In this document: piece after piece, positions 1 to 9,139 of the stretch | How positions within the stretch are numbered: the first letter of the stretch is position 1 | How the letters are laid out: the number at the start of each line of letters is the position of its first letter | Assembly (NCBI GenBank): GCA_024695065.1 | Contig: JAILIX010000099.1 | Span: 1 to 64,000 of the forward strand | Source of the DNA: Fretibacterium sp. | GTDB taxonomy: Bacteria; Synergistota; Synergistia; Synergistales; Aminobacteriaceae | DNA length: 64,000 nt | Reading direction: 5' to 3' | Translations under genes and position numbers: made by a program | The notes under the pieces: model-generated | Seen by the model: the letters and a program-made list of their open reading frames with translations, nothing else | Database searches by the model: none | Told to the model about the DNA's origin: nothing

Positions 1-203
1 AGACCCGTTATAAGGGCAAGGTCGCCACAGAACATATCTACCTGGAGGATCACCCGGAGGTGGCCCGGCAGTACAGTGTACGCTACGTTCCCACTTTAAT
101 CTTCAGTGACGCGAAGGGTAATGAGTTCGCCCAGGAGGTTGGTTATAAGTCCCTTGAGGAGGTCCTCGCCATCTTTGCCAGGGGCGGGGTGAAGCTCAAG
201 TAG
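1..203 (+). CDS. Thioredoxin-like protein, C-terminal part
   Basis: The last 67 codons of a gene that begins before the window, read in the frame starting at base 3 and ending with TAG. The segment VRYVPTLIF has the cis-proline that follows the active site in thioredoxin-fold proteins, and the tail (GNEFAQEVGYKSLEEVLAIF) matches the last strand and helix of that fold. The CxxC active site, if present, lies upstream of the window, so whether it is a redox-active thioredoxin, a TlpA/DsbE-like protein or an inactive homologue cannot be decided. A strong terminator follows directly. Confidence 0.7.
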   Translation, partial: TRYKGKVATEHIYLEDHPEVARQYSVRYVPTLIFSDAKGNEFAQEVGYKSLEEVLAIFARGGVKLK

Positions 204-227
204 GTTCTCAAGTTTTCCGGACCGTCC

Positions 228-264
228 AGGGAGCAGGAGCGATTGCTTCTGCTCCCTCCTTTTT
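228..264 (+). terminator. Intrinsic terminator after the thioredoxin-like gene
   Basis: Arms AGGGAGCAG (228-236) and CTGCTCCCT (249-257) pair perfectly, the stem can extend inward through AGC/GCT, and a T-run follows at 260-264. It lies between two convergent genes. The T-run is on the plus side only, so it serves the thioredoxin-like gene. Confidence 0.85.
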
Positions 265-1459
265 AAAACTGGGCTGTACTCAGCAGGGCAGCCAGCTGGT
301 CCACCTGCGGGAGGACTTTGCTTCTGGCTATCTCGATATACCGCTTAATCTCTCCATCCGACAGGGGAGATGATATCGCAGGGGTCAGCGCGGCCCGCAG
401 CAGCGCAGCAGCGCGGATGACTTCCTCATGTTTCTGGATGATGTTCTCGTCCTCTGTCTCAAAATACGTACGCACCATGGTGTCCCAGAACTGTTTTGCC
501 TCTTCGGGATCGAGGCCCGTTGCGCTCTTCACGACCTCCTCAGGTTCGCTGACGTAGTTCATATAAGCAGTCCCAAGGTCAAAGATGGGGTTCCCGCAGC
601 TGATTCCCGCCATGTTGATTAACAGCAGCTCCGCAACCTGAACAAAGATATTCCGGCCATAGAAGTTCCCATACACGATTGTATTCACCGGCGGAATCGC
701 CTGAATCAGCCGGGTCAATGCTGACGTTTCCTCTGGCGTCAGCCAGGCCTCCATTTTTTTTGCCCAACCTTCATAGAGAGCCCCGGTCTCCGGCAGCAAT
801 CCGGAATCCGGCTCAGAGGAATGAACAATCTTCAAAAGCTTCCCCATATCCGCAGCGAACTTCTCCCGTTCCTCAAGGCTGGAGCTTATGATCGAGGCGA
901 TGGTATCCACCTGGACAAGTTCATAGAGCATCCCGTAGTGCCCTTTATACATCACAACATCATAGGCAATGATGGTGGGGATTCCGCACATAAATGCAAT
1001 CTGAGCGTACCTTCGTTCCTGTTCAATGGCCTCAAGGCTTTTTTCGTTGGAGTAGACCTTCAGGAGCGTATCGTCATCCATACGATAGATAGTGAGGGAA
1101 CTGTTGCCCCCAACTTTTCGCACATTCCTGTCAGAAATATCCTTCATGCCGCGTGAAACATCAAAGAGCTGGGAGAAACCTGTTACCTCCAGGATTTCGC
1201 TGACTCTCGGCGAGACGTTGACAATCCTTATCGGCACCTTCTCCTTTTTTCTCAGGCTCAGGAGTATGCGGAGCCCCGCGCTGGAGATATACTCCAACCC
1301 GCTGCAATCAAAGACGATCCTCCCCTCGGGATGCGCCTCGCGTTCCCGGGTAACCGTGCTCTCAAATTCTTTGACGGTCAGGGAGTCTACCCGGCCCACA
1401 ACAGTAAACACAAGCTGTTCATCCCTTACGGCAGCTTTCAGATTATATTTTCTTCCCAT
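263..1459 (-). CDS. STAS domain fused to APH-like pseudokinase (copy 1)
   Basis: Predicted 398-residue cytoplasmic regulator. Residues about 1-100 are a STAS anti-sigma-factor-antagonist domain with the motif YISSAGLR, where such proteins carry the phosphorylated serine. Residues about 115-330 resemble aminoglycoside/choline-type phosphotransferases: an N-lobe lysine is kept (LLKVY, near 135) and a helix-C-like glutamate is seen (IEQERRYA). The catalytic loop reads VYGNFYGRN instead of HGDxxxxN, and the metal site reads LINMAG instead of IDFGD, so both catalytic aspartates are asparagine. I infer a pseudokinase. The ATG at 1459 was preferred over 1486 because it follows the phosphatase stop by 7 bp, has GGGGAG upstream, and aligns with the start of the second copy. 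Likely partner: the adjacent phosphatase, which also carries a kinase-like ATPase domain. Confidence 0.8.
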   Translation of the reverse strand: MGRKYNLKAAVRDEQLVFTVVGRVDSLTVKEFESTVTREREAHPEGRIVFDCSGLEYISSAGLRILLSLRKKEKVPIRIVNVSPRVSEILEVTGFSQLFDVSRGMKDISDRNVRKVGGNSSLTIYRMDDDTLLKVYSNEKSLEAIEQERRYAQIAFMCGIPTIIAYDVVMYKGHYGMLYELVQVDTIASIISSSLEEREKFAADMGKLLKIVHSSEPDSGLLPETGALYEGWAKKMEAWLTPEETSALTRLIQAIPPVNTIVYGNFYGRNIFVQVAELLLINMAGISCGNPIFDLGTAYMNYVSEPEEVVKSATGLDPEEAKQFWDTMVRTYFETEDENIIQKHEEVIRAAALLRAALTPAISSPLSDGEIKRYIEIARSKVLPQVDQLAALLSTAQF

Positions 1460-1466
1460 CCCCCGC

Positions 1467-4067
1467 CTACTCCCCTTTCTCCTCAAAGCGCTTCGTCATC
1501 CTCAAAATGTTTTTGCCATCCTTATATTCGTAAAAAAGATTGTCCATGCTCCTCTTGACCATGTAGATGCCCAGACCGCCAATAGGCCGTTCCCCGGCTG
1601 AAAGGGTCACGTCGGGGTCAGGCTTGCTGAGAGGGTTGTAGGGAACGCCGCCGTCAGTGAAGGTGAGCGAAATCATCTTTCCCTGCCCGTCCTGCGGGGT
1701 CCCATCCAACAGCTCTACATTAATCATTACCATTCCTCCCTTTGGCGTATAGGCATAGCTCGTAATATTGACGAAGATTTCCTCCACCGCTACGTCAATC
1801 TGCATCTGCGCCCTGGGTGGACATTCCCAGGCATCTAAATATTTGTCTATAAAGAAGTGGACTTTTTCGAGCATTTCTGTCCGCGCCTCAACAGTTATCT
1901 CCCCGCTTTCTCCTACGGGTTCTTCTTCCAGTTCGTTTTGCGGTTCCTCCTTCAAGGGCTTTCCCCCCTCACCATAATATTGTAAAGCAAGCATCGTGAT
2001 ATCATCGAATTGCGGCTCGTTCCCGGCAAAGGCGTCAATCTCGTTTTTCATGGACACGAGAAGTTCCTCCACCGGCTCCGCACCATGGCGATTCAGCGCG
2101 TCGATCATCCGTTTGACGCCAAAGAGGTCGTCAGGCTCTTCGTTTGCTTCCTGGGGCAGTGCCCCTTCCGGCGTGGGGCAAATCGCATCCGTCACTCCGT
2201 CCGTATAAAGGAACAGACTGTCTCCCGGACGCAGCGCAAACCTGTCCTCATGGAAACGCAGGCCCTCCAGCGTAGCAACCGCGGGGTTGGTTCCCAGTTT
2301 CATCAGCCGATAAGCCCCACCGGCACGCTTAAGGACCGGATATTCATGTCCCGCGTTGGTGGAGGTGATCTTTCCTGTGGAAAGCTCCAGGATGCCCAGC
2401 CATACCGTCACGAAAACTTCAGAACTGCTTTCCTCGCAGAGCTGGTTGTTGATATCGGTCAATATCTCCGGGGGTGTCCCTCCCATCTGGGTGCGGTTCT
2501 TGATAAGCGTCTTGGCAATGGCCATAAAGAGCGCCGCCGGGACTCCCTTGCCCGCGACGTCGGCTATCACCAGCGCCAGGTGATCTTCATCAATCAGGAA
2601 ATAGTCATAGAAGTCCCCGCCCACCTCCTTGGCCGGTGTCATGGTGGCGTAAATCTCAAACTCCTGATGGTCCGGGAACGGCGGGAAGTTACGCGGCAGC
2701 AGGTCCGACTGAATCTGCGTCGCGATATCCATCTCGGCTCTGATGCGCTCCGCTTCGGCGGTGACAGCAAACATGTTTTGCACATAATTCTTCAGGGAAG
2801 CCGCCATGTTATTGAACCCTTCCGCCAGGTCTCCGATTTCGTCATCGTCGTAGATTTTGGCGCGGTATTCCAGGTTGCCCTCACTGATCTTCTCCACGTC
2901 CATCCGCAGCGCATCGATGGGGCCGGTCAGCCGTTCGGAGAGCTTACGGCTCCCCTTGGTGATCAGCACGATAAGCCATATCCCTGCCGCGAGGAAGAGC
3001 AGCATCATCATGATGACGTTGCGCTTCACGGAACGCACAGGGGCGAGAATATTCTTCTCATCAACGGAGATGCAGAACTTCCACTTTGTGCTGGCAATCG
3101 GGGTGTAAGCGTAATAAATCCCTCCCGGCGACAGGGAGACCCCTGTCTTGCCGGTGAGTATCCGGGCAATGATGCCGTTGGGATCGCCCGTGTCGTTCTG
3201 CTCATAGTAATAGTAATATAAATTGCGGTTATTCTCCTGATCGTCGATGGTTGAGGGGGCTATGATGTATCCCCTTCGGTCCACGAGGAATGAGTGAGCA
3301 TCATTTCCCATGTCCAGCTTAAGGAACGCGTGATACATGTCGGAAATCAGGATGTCCATGGCGACAACGCCTGCAAACTTATTCTCAGCGTCGTAGAACG
3401 GCGCCGCGCAGGTAATCGTCAGTCCCCGTCCATAAACGTCCTGATAAATCTCTGTAAAACAGTGGGTATTTGTGCCCTTCACCCGGCGATACCACATGGA
3501 GTTGAAGAAATTATAATAAGTCTCGCTGTCCCCCGCCTCGGGGACAGCCAGCTGAGACTGTGCATCGTAGGAGAGCATCAGCCCATTCTCTGTGGCAAGG
3601 TAGATTGTGGTGATGACGCCCTGATTTTCGAGCATAACGGGGTCCCACATTCTCTCCGTACCGCTCAGCAGAAGCATCTCATCCCACACATCCCCCACAG
3701 AGACCTCTCGGCTGCTCAGCGATCGCTGCATGGTGTTGCGGTTCGCATTTTCCGCGCGGGGGGGCAGGATCTCCCGGCCTCCGGAGACAGGGGGATTCAA
3801 ATAAATGTCATGGAGAAAGTTGGCCAGAGTACGGGCACAAGCGGCAAACTTCCCCAGCTCCGAGTCCACAAGATGGCCCTTGCTGACCACAATATCGTGC
3901 AGATTCTCCTCCATCTGGCGAGTCAGAGCAGCCTCGCTGTCCCGCTGGATAATCGCCATGCTGATAATCCCTCCGGCGCTGGTCAGCACCAGAGAGGACA
4001 GAGCGATGAGCAGCATCATCTGCTGGACTTTCTTTCGTATGGGAAGCCTTTTTTTCTTGATAAACAC
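1467..4067 (-). CDS. Membrane sensor phosphatase: Cache-like, HAMP, PP2C/SpoIIE and HATPase domains
   Basis: An 866-residue membrane signalling protein with a GTG start preceded by GAGG. In order: one membrane helix near the N-terminus (about 17-39), an extracytoplasmic sensor region resembling a double Cache domain (about 40-340), a second helix (about 348-370), HAMP (about 370-425), a PP2C/SpoIIE serine phosphatase (about 460-700; EVGGDFYDYF, DGVTDA and FDDITML supply the metal-binding aspartates), and a C-terminal RsbW-like HATPase (about 730-860; VAVEEIFVNITSYAY and GGLGIYMVK). Known relatives dephosphorylate STAS antagonists in partner switching, while RsbW-type ATPases phosphorylate them. 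Having both activities in one chain next to a STAS gene suggests a self-contained switch. The ligand is unknown. Confidence 0.87.
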   Translation of the reverse strand: MFIKKKRLPIRKKVQQMMLLIALSSLVLTSAGGIISMAIIQRDSEAALTRQMEENLHDIVVSKGHLVDSELGKFAACARTLANFLHDIYLNPPVSGGREILPPRAENANRNTMQRSLSSREVSVGDVWDEMLLLSGTERMWDPVMLENQGVITTIYLATENGLMLSYDAQSQLAVPEAGDSETYYNFFNSMWYRRVKGTNTHCFTEIYQDVYGRGLTITCAAPFYDAENKFAGVVAMDILISDMYHAFLKLDMGNDAHSFLVDRRGYIIAPSTIDDQENNRNLYYYYYEQNDTGDPNGIIARILTGKTGVSLSPGGIYYAYTPIASTKWKFCISVDEKNILAPVRSVKRNVIMMMLLFLAAGIWLIVLITKGSRKLSERLTGPIDALRMDVEKISEGNLEYRAKIYDDDEIGDLAEGFNNMAASLKNYVQNMFAVTAEAERIRAEMDIATQIQSDLLPRNFPPFPDHQEFEIYATMTPAKEVGGDFYDYFLIDEDHLALVIADVAGKGVPAALFMAIAKTLIKNRTQMGGTPPEILTDINNQLCEESSSEVFVTVWLGILELSTGKITSTNAGHEYPVLKRAGGAYRLMKLGTNPAVATLEGLRFHEDRFALRPGDSLFLYTDGVTDAICPTPEGALPQEANEEPDDLFGVKRMIDALNRHGAEPVEELLVSMKNEIDAFAGNEPQFDDITMLALQYYGEGGKPLKEEPQNELEEEPVGESGEITVEARTEMLEKVHFFIDKYLDAWECPPRAQMQIDVAVEEIFVNITSYAYTPKGGMVMINVELLDGTPQDGQGKMISLTFTDGGVPYNPLSKPDPDVTLSAGERPIGGLGIYMVKRSMDNLFYEYKDGKNILRMTKRFEEKGE

Positions 4068-4086
4068 GGACGAGCCTCTTTAATAC

Positions 4087-5274
4087 TTAAAATCTGGCGG
4101 AACTCAACATGATGGACAGGTAATCTGCCGCGGGGAGAAGGTCACGCCGGGCCTGGGCGATAAATCGTTCTGCCTCTCCGCCGGACATGGGCGTAGCCGC
4201 AGGAGAGAGCGCGGAACGCAGCAGGGCCGCCGCCTGTATCACATCCTCATGTTGCTTTATCACATTGGAATCCGTCGTCCCGAAGTAGGCGCGAATCATG
4301 ACATCCCAGAATTTCTTCGCCTGAATCGTCTTGATGCTGGGGTGCTGAGACAACTGTTCAATTTCAGCTATATGGGTCATGTAGATTGCTCCCAGTTCAA
4401 AAACAGGGTTTCCGCAGCTGATGCCCGCCATGTTGATGAGCAGCGGTTCTCCGTGCTGAATAAAGACGTTGCGGGGATGGAAGTTTCCATACACCACTGT
4501 CTCCGCCTCGGGGATGACATGAATCAGCCGGCACAGTTTTTCAATCTCCTGAGAATAAAGCCAGGGGCTCATTCTCCGCGCCCACCCCTCATAGATGGCC
4601 GAGGTCTTCGGCAGGATGCCAGGCTCCGGCGTAGCCTTGTGGATGTTTTTCAGGAGTTTGCCCATCTCCGCCGCATACTGGTCCATCTTCCACGGCGTGG
4701 CCTCTATCAGCGAGGCGACCGTCGTGGCTTTGACAAGCTCGTAGAGCATTCCGAGCCTGCCCTTGTAAGTGACGACATCGTAGGCAATGAGAGTGGGGAC
4801 CCCGCTCAGAAACGCGGCATGGGCGTACTTCCGTTCCTGCTCAATACCGTCGAGGTTCGTCCCCTCGGGGTAGACCTTCAACAGTGTATCATCCCCCATG
4901 CGGTAAACGGTGATGTTTCCGCTGTAGCCCATCTTCTGCACGTCCGCATCGGAGAGATCCCGCGGGGTTTTGAAGACCTCAAGGAGCCGGGAGAAGCCCG
5001 TTACATCCAGTGTCTCATGAACATCCGGCGAGACATTGATGAGACGGATGGGGGACCTTTCTTTTTTCTTCAGGCTCAGCAGAACGCGGAGCCCGGCGCT
5101 GGAGATATACTCCAGATCGCGGCAGTTAAAGACGACCTTTCCGTGGGGATATTTCCTGCGCTCCGTCACGACAGTATCCCCAAACTCCCTGATGCTCGAG
5201 CTGTCAATTCTGCCCTCGATGATGAAGCAAAGCTCCCTGTCCCCCACCGAGACGCTCATAGCATAGTTTTTCAT
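4087..5274 (-). CDS. STAS domain fused to APH-like pseudokinase (copy 2)
   Basis: A 395-residue paralogue of the protein at 263-1459 with the same architecture: STAS domain (YISSAGLR) at about 1-100, then a phosphotransferase-like domain with a kept lysine (LLKVY, near 132). The catalytic loop is VYGNFHPRN and the metal motif is LLINMAG, so the same Asp-to-Asn changes occur as in copy 1. Shared loss of both aspartates in two diverged copies argues that the change predates the duplication and is maintained. Its ATG overlaps the stop of the upstream phosphatase gene by four bases (ATGA), so the two are probably translationally coupled. Copy 1's phosphatase starts 20 bases downstream of this gene. 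Confidence 0.8.
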   Translation of the reverse strand: MKNYAMSVSVGDRELCFIIEGRIDSSSIREFGDTVVTERRKYPHGKVVFNCRDLEYISSAGLRVLLSLKKKERSPIRLINVSPDVHETLDVTGFSRLLEVFKTPRDLSDADVQKMGYSGNITVYRMGDDTLLKVYPEGTNLDGIEQERKYAHAAFLSGVPTLIAYDVVTYKGRLGMLYELVKATTVASLIEATPWKMDQYAAEMGKLLKNIHKATPEPGILPKTSAIYEGWARRMSPWLYSQEIEKLCRLIHVIPEAETVVYGNFHPRNVFIQHGEPLLINMAGISCGNPVFELGAIYMTHIAEIEQLSQHPSIKTIQAKKFWDVMIRAYFGTTDSNVIKQHEDVIQAAALLRSALSPAATPMSGGEAERFIAQARRDLLPAADYLSIMLSSARF

Positions 5275-7379
5275 CTTCTACTCCCCTTTCCCGCGGCCTC
5301 CCGCCCGTCTGCCAGTCCTCTTTTCCCATAATATTGCAACGCCAGCATGGTGATATCGTCAAACTGCGGCGCACCCCCGGCAAAGGCGTCCACCTCACGC
5401 TTTAAAGATACCAAAAGTCTCTCCACCGGCTCCACGCCGTGGCGGTTCAGTGCCTCGGTCATGCGGTTCCGACCATAAATCTCATATTCTGCATTCGTTG
5501 CTTCCACAACGCCGTCCGTGTAGAGGAAAAGGCTGTCTCCAGGGTTCATGAAGAAGGAGCTCTCGTAATATTTCATCCCCTCCATCGTGGCGACGGCAGG
5601 GTTGTTGACCGCCCGTTTGACCCTCTCATAAGTGCCCGTCTCCATGCGCCGGACGACCGGATACTCGTGCCCCGCGTTGCAGGCAACCACCTTCCCTGTC
5701 GAGATTTCGAGGATACCCAGCCACACCGTCACAAAAAGCTCCGTCCCGTTCTCCTCGCAAAGCTGGTTGTTGACGGCCTCCAATATCTCCGATGGTTTTC
5801 CCCCCATCTGGGCACGGTTCTTGATGAGCGTGCGGGTGATGACCATGAAAAGCGCGGCCGGCATCCCTTTGCCCGATACGTCTGCTATCACAAGCGCCAG
5901 GTGATCATTGTCGATAAAGAAAAAGTCGTAGAAGTCCCCGCCCACCTCTTTGGCTGGGGTCATGGTGGCATAAATGTCAAATTCCAGACGGTCCGGGAAC
6001 GGCGGGAAGGTGCAGGGCAGGAGGTCCACCTGGATCTGCGCGGCAACGTTCAGCTCCGTTCGGATACGCTCTCTCTCAGCCGCGATGGCAGCAAAATCCT
6101 GTATGTAATTCTTCAGGGAAGTTGCCATTCTGTTAAACTCATTCGCCAGGTCGCCCACCTCGTCGTTGTCATAGACATTGGCGCGGTAGTCCAGGTCTCC
6201 GTTACTGATCTTCTCCACATCCTTCTTCAGCGCGATGATAGGATATGTCAGGCGGTTGGAGAATTTTTTGCTTTCCATCGCAACCAGCCAGATGATTACG
6301 AGGAACGCAGCAAAGAACAGGACGGCCGTCATGACAACGCCGCGTTTTACGGACTCCATGGGGGCCAGAACCATAGATTCCGGAACACGGATGCAGAGCT
6401 TCCAGCCCGTGGCGGGTATTGTTGTGTACCCGTAATAGACCCTGTTCGGGGCCAGGGAAACCCCTGTCTTGCCCCGAAGGATCCGGCCGGCTACCTTATA
6501 GCCAATTTCCTTGGCGTAGCTGTAATAAATGTTTTTGACACTCGTCCCCCCGTTTTCCGTGGCCTCGAGGAGGTTGCCCTCCTTGTCCACCAAGAAGGCA
6601 AAGGCCCCCTCCCCCAGATCCATCTCCACAATAGCTTTATACAGGACTGAGACCTGGATATCCATGGCCACGACACCCGCAAACTCATTTTTCTCGTCGT
6701 AGACCGGGGCAGAGCAAGTGACAACAAGGCCCCGGCCAAAGGAGTCCCGGTAAACGTCCGTGAATCCGAGTTGTTTTGTCCTCATCACCCGGAGGTACCA
6801 GGGGGCGTTGAAGTAATCGTAATAGATCTCGGTATCCCCCTCCCTGGGGATTGCCATTTGGGAATACCGGTCATATGTGATGCCCACACCTTTCTTCGTC
6901 GCATAATAGACCGAGAGGATACTGCGAGCATCGCGAATCATGACGGGCCGCCACAGATGCTCCATGTGGGCCAGCAGAAGCAGCTCCTCCCGCACATCTT
7001 CCAGGGAGATATCCCGGTTTCTGAAGAGACGCTGCATGGCGTAGCGGTTCGCGTTCTTAATGTTGGGGGGCTGAATGAGATCCAGGCTCTCAGGGGCGGG
7101 ATGCCCACTGTAAAGTTCATGGAGATAGTTCGAAAAGATCTGGACCGCTATCACATACTTCCCAAGCTCCGTCTCCGCCATGGCAGCCCGGCTCGTCACG
7201 ATGGTGGTGAGGTTCTGTTCCATCTGTTTCCTCAGGGCTGTCTCGTTGTTTTTGTGGATACGCAGCATGCTGATGCCCCCCACGGCGATAGCCAGGGTCA
7301 GCGCAAACAGGGAGATGACCAGCACCATCCCACGGACTTTCTTACGAATAGGATGTCTTTGCCCATCCGTGTATTTCAT
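5271..7379 (-). CDS. Membrane sensor phosphatase: Cache-like, HAMP, PP2C/SpoIIE domains
   Basis: About 702 residues. Paralogue of the 866-residue phosphatase downstream: N-terminal membrane helix, extracytoplasmic sensor region of about 300 residues, second helix near 360, HAMP, and a PP2C/SpoIIE catalytic domain (EVGGDFYDFF near 480, DGVVEA near 623, FDDITML near 673). It ends soon after the phosphatase domain and lacks the C-terminal HATPase of its paralogue, so only one of the two cassettes encodes a kinase-like domain. The start at 7379 (MKYTDGQRHPIRKK) was chosen because it aligns with the paralogue and follows GGAGGAGGGG; a longer ORF reaches 7442. It is the first gene of a four-gene minus-strand operon. 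Its likely substrate is the coupled STAS-pseudokinase. Confidence 0.85.
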   Translation of the reverse strand: MKYTDGQRHPIRKKVRGMVLVISLFALTLAIAVGGISMLRIHKNNETALRKQMEQNLTTIVTSRAAMAETELGKYVIAVQIFSNYLHELYSGHPAPESLDLIQPPNIKNANRYAMQRLFRNRDISLEDVREELLLLAHMEHLWRPVMIRDARSILSVYYATKKGVGITYDRYSQMAIPREGDTEIYYDYFNAPWYLRVMRTKQLGFTDVYRDSFGRGLVVTCSAPVYDEKNEFAGVVAMDIQVSVLYKAIVEMDLGEGAFAFLVDKEGNLLEATENGGTSVKNIYYSYAKEIGYKVAGRILRGKTGVSLAPNRVYYGYTTIPATGWKLCIRVPESMVLAPMESVKRGVVMTAVLFFAAFLVIIWLVAMESKKFSNRLTYPIIALKKDVEKISNGDLDYRANVYDNDEVGDLANEFNRMATSLKNYIQDFAAIAAERERIRTELNVAAQIQVDLLPCTFPPFPDRLEFDIYATMTPAKEVGGDFYDFFFIDNDHLALVIADVSGKGMPAALFMVITRTLIKNRAQMGGKPSEILEAVNNQLCEENGTELFVTVWLGILEISTGKVVACNAGHEYPVVRRMETGTYERVKRAVNNPAVATMEGMKYYESSFFMNPGDSLFLYTDGVVEATNAEYEIYGRNRMTEALNRHGVEPVERLLVSLKREVDAFAGGAPQFDDITMLALQYYGKRGLADGREAAGKGSRR

Positions 7380-7727
7380 CTGCAGCACCACCCCTCCTCC
7401 AGGCATATCCCGCCGTGTCCACAACACACTTCTCTGGCTCATCCTGCGTACAGACGACGCTCAGCGCCTCTGTGTGTGACTTTATTCGCTCATCCAGGCC
7501 CTGCTGCGGGGAACCGGCCATGTCTGACACGCCGCCGCCCACAAGGACACAGTTCATATCCGGTATGCTTATGTTGACCTCTATCGCCGGGGCCTCCGCT
7601 TTGCAGTACACAAACTGCTTCAGCGGGGCCTCCCCGCCGTGCTCAGGGAAGGAATCCGCACCACCGTCCCGGAAGGGCGCTCATTTCTCAGCCGCGCAGA
7701 GAATTTCCCGCGGACGGGGCCCTCCAT
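7342..7727 (-). pseudogene. Degenerate or frameshifted small ORF, unknown family
   Basis: Covers the gap between the phosphatase and oxidoreductase genes. One minus-strand frame (about 7727 to 7620) begins MEGPVRGKFSARLRNE and stops. An overlapping frame, open from about 7690 to 7342 but with no good start, continues with protein-like sequence (VYCKAEAPAIEVNISIPD, then NCVLVGGGVSDMAGS). The two could be halves of one small gene of about 120 codons split by a frameshift; the last codons run into the next gene. I do not recognise the family. It may be chance coding. Confidence 0.3.
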
Positions 7728-7754
7728 GCAGCCCACGCTGATGACACTTCCCCC

Positions 7755-8750
7755 TCATGCCGGGTCATCCCCGGGGAACAGCAGCCCGGCCTTCTTCCTC
7801 GCACTTTCAATCACCGCAACGGCATCCAGCGTCACGGCCATATGTGCGGCAAGCGTCTCACAATCCTCCGCCAGCATCAGACGAGTCAGCTCCTTTACCT
7901 CGTAGTGCCAGCGGTCAGGAAGGGGCTGGTCGCTGAAGGTCTCGTCAGAGGTCTTCGTCACGACACGAACGCTTTTGATGCCGTTGGAGCCATCCTCAAT
8001 GTAAATATATCCCTTCTCCCCTTCAATCTGGAAGGAGTTGACGCCCAATGTGTCCTTAGCCGCGGCGTTCTGGGAGACAAAATCCGGGTAGCGCATCATC
8101 ATGACCCCGGAGGTGTCAGCCGCCCCACTGTAGATGTTGGGATAATAGACGGCCTCCTCCGGCCGGCCGAACAGCGCGATGTTCAGCAGGACGTTGTAGA
8201 AATTGATATCCATCAGGCACCCGCCGCCGAACTCCAGATTAAAAACGTTAGGCTTCTCGCCCCGCAGAAGGGCGTCGTAGCGGCTGGAGTACTGGCTGTA
8301 GCTGGACAGAATCAGGCGGACCCTCCCCACCTTCGGCAGTTCCCGAAGGAGGATGCGGAAGTTCGGCAGGAACATCGTGGGCGCTGCCTCCACCAGAAAC
8401 AGCCCCCGCTCCTTTGCCAGGGCAGCCAGCTCCCGTGCCTGTGTCAGCTTTGTCACAAAGGGCTTTTCACAAATGACATGCTTGCCCGCCAGCAGCGCGC
8501 GCCGGACCGGTTCGTAGTGCAGCAGATTGGGGGTTGCAATATACACTGTATTGACATCGCTGTCAGAGAACAGGCTTTCCCTGTCCGTGTAAACTTTTTT
8601 CGCGCCGTATTGAGCGGCCAGAGCCGCGCCCTTCTCCTGAGAGCGTGAATAAACGGCCTCCAGACGAATGCCATCTGTCAGGGCCACGTTGTCCAGGATG
8701 GAGTGAACGATGGCGCCGGAGCCTATCGTGCCAAGCTTTATCTGGTCCAT
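7755..8750 (-). CDS. Gfo/Idh/MocA family oxidoreductase
   Basis: A 331-residue NAD(P)-dependent dehydrogenase of the Gfo/Idh/MocA family. The N-terminal Rossmann fold has the GTIGSGAI dinucleotide loop, and the family signature CEKPF (GKHVICEKPF, near 95) contains the catalytic lysine. The C-terminal half is the usual alpha/beta substrate domain. Members act on sugars, inositols, bile pigments and other compounds, and the substrate cannot be read from sequence. The ATG start has GGAGG ten bases upstream and lies inside the end of the small upstream gene (13-bp overlap), so the two form an operon. No sugar kinase or transporter is next to it. Confidence 0.88.
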   Translation of the reverse strand: MDQIKLGTIGSGAIVHSILDNVALTDGIRLEAVYSRSQEKGAALAAQYGAKKVYTDRESLFSDSDVNTVYIATPNLLHYEPVRRALLAGKHVICEKPFVTKLTQARELAALAKERGLFLVEAAPTMFLPNFRILLRELPKVGRVRLILSSYSQYSSRYDALLRGEKPNVFNLEFGGGCLMDINFYNVLLNIALFGRPEEAVYYPNIYSGAADTSGVMMMRYPDFVSQNAAAKDTLGVNSFQIEGEKGYIYIEDGSNGIKSVRVVTKTSDETFSDQPLPDRWHYEVKELTRLMLAEDCETLAAHMAVTLDAVAVIESARKKAGLLFPGDDPA

Positions 8751-9076
8751 GACTTCGCGGCCTCCGTCACGGAGGCCCGGCTGATCATGCGGCGGCCCGC
8801 GATGTTTTTCTTTCCGTTGATGTGGACTCGAAGGTTGCAGGACATCCTCAGATGATTGTCCCAGCCGTTGGTCTTGAAGTCGTCAGGATGGCTTTTCAGG
8901 GCGAAGTTCGTTGCGGAGGGAATCCTGAGGCAGAGCGGCTCGTTGTCCGCGGACTGCGCGATATCCCCCTGACAGCGGGACAGGGACTTCACCTTGACAT
9001 CCGGACGCCTTTCCACGCAGGGAATGTGATACTCCCTGAAGCTGACACAAAACCCCACATAAGCGACGGTACTCAT
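8738..9076 (-). CDS. Hypothetical protein, 112 residues
   Basis: A small ORF with a clear ribosome binding site (GGGAGAAGG ending about six bases before the ATG). It overlaps the start of the oxidoreductase gene by 13 bp, which supports it being a real cotranscribed gene. The product is rich in polar and basic residues, has five cysteines, and shows no signal peptide or membrane segment. I recognise no family and assign no function. Confidence 0.5.
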   Translation of the reverse strand: MSTVAYVGFCVSFREYHIPCVERRPDVKVKSLSRCQGDIAQSADNEPLCLRIPSATNFALKSHPDDFKTNGWDNHLRMSCNLRVHINGKKNIAGRRMISRASVTEAAKSWTR

Positions 9077-9139
9077 CTCGACCTTCTCCCATCTGTCAAA
9101 TCGCTCTCGGCAAGAGCCTGCCCTCCCGGCACAGGTCTG

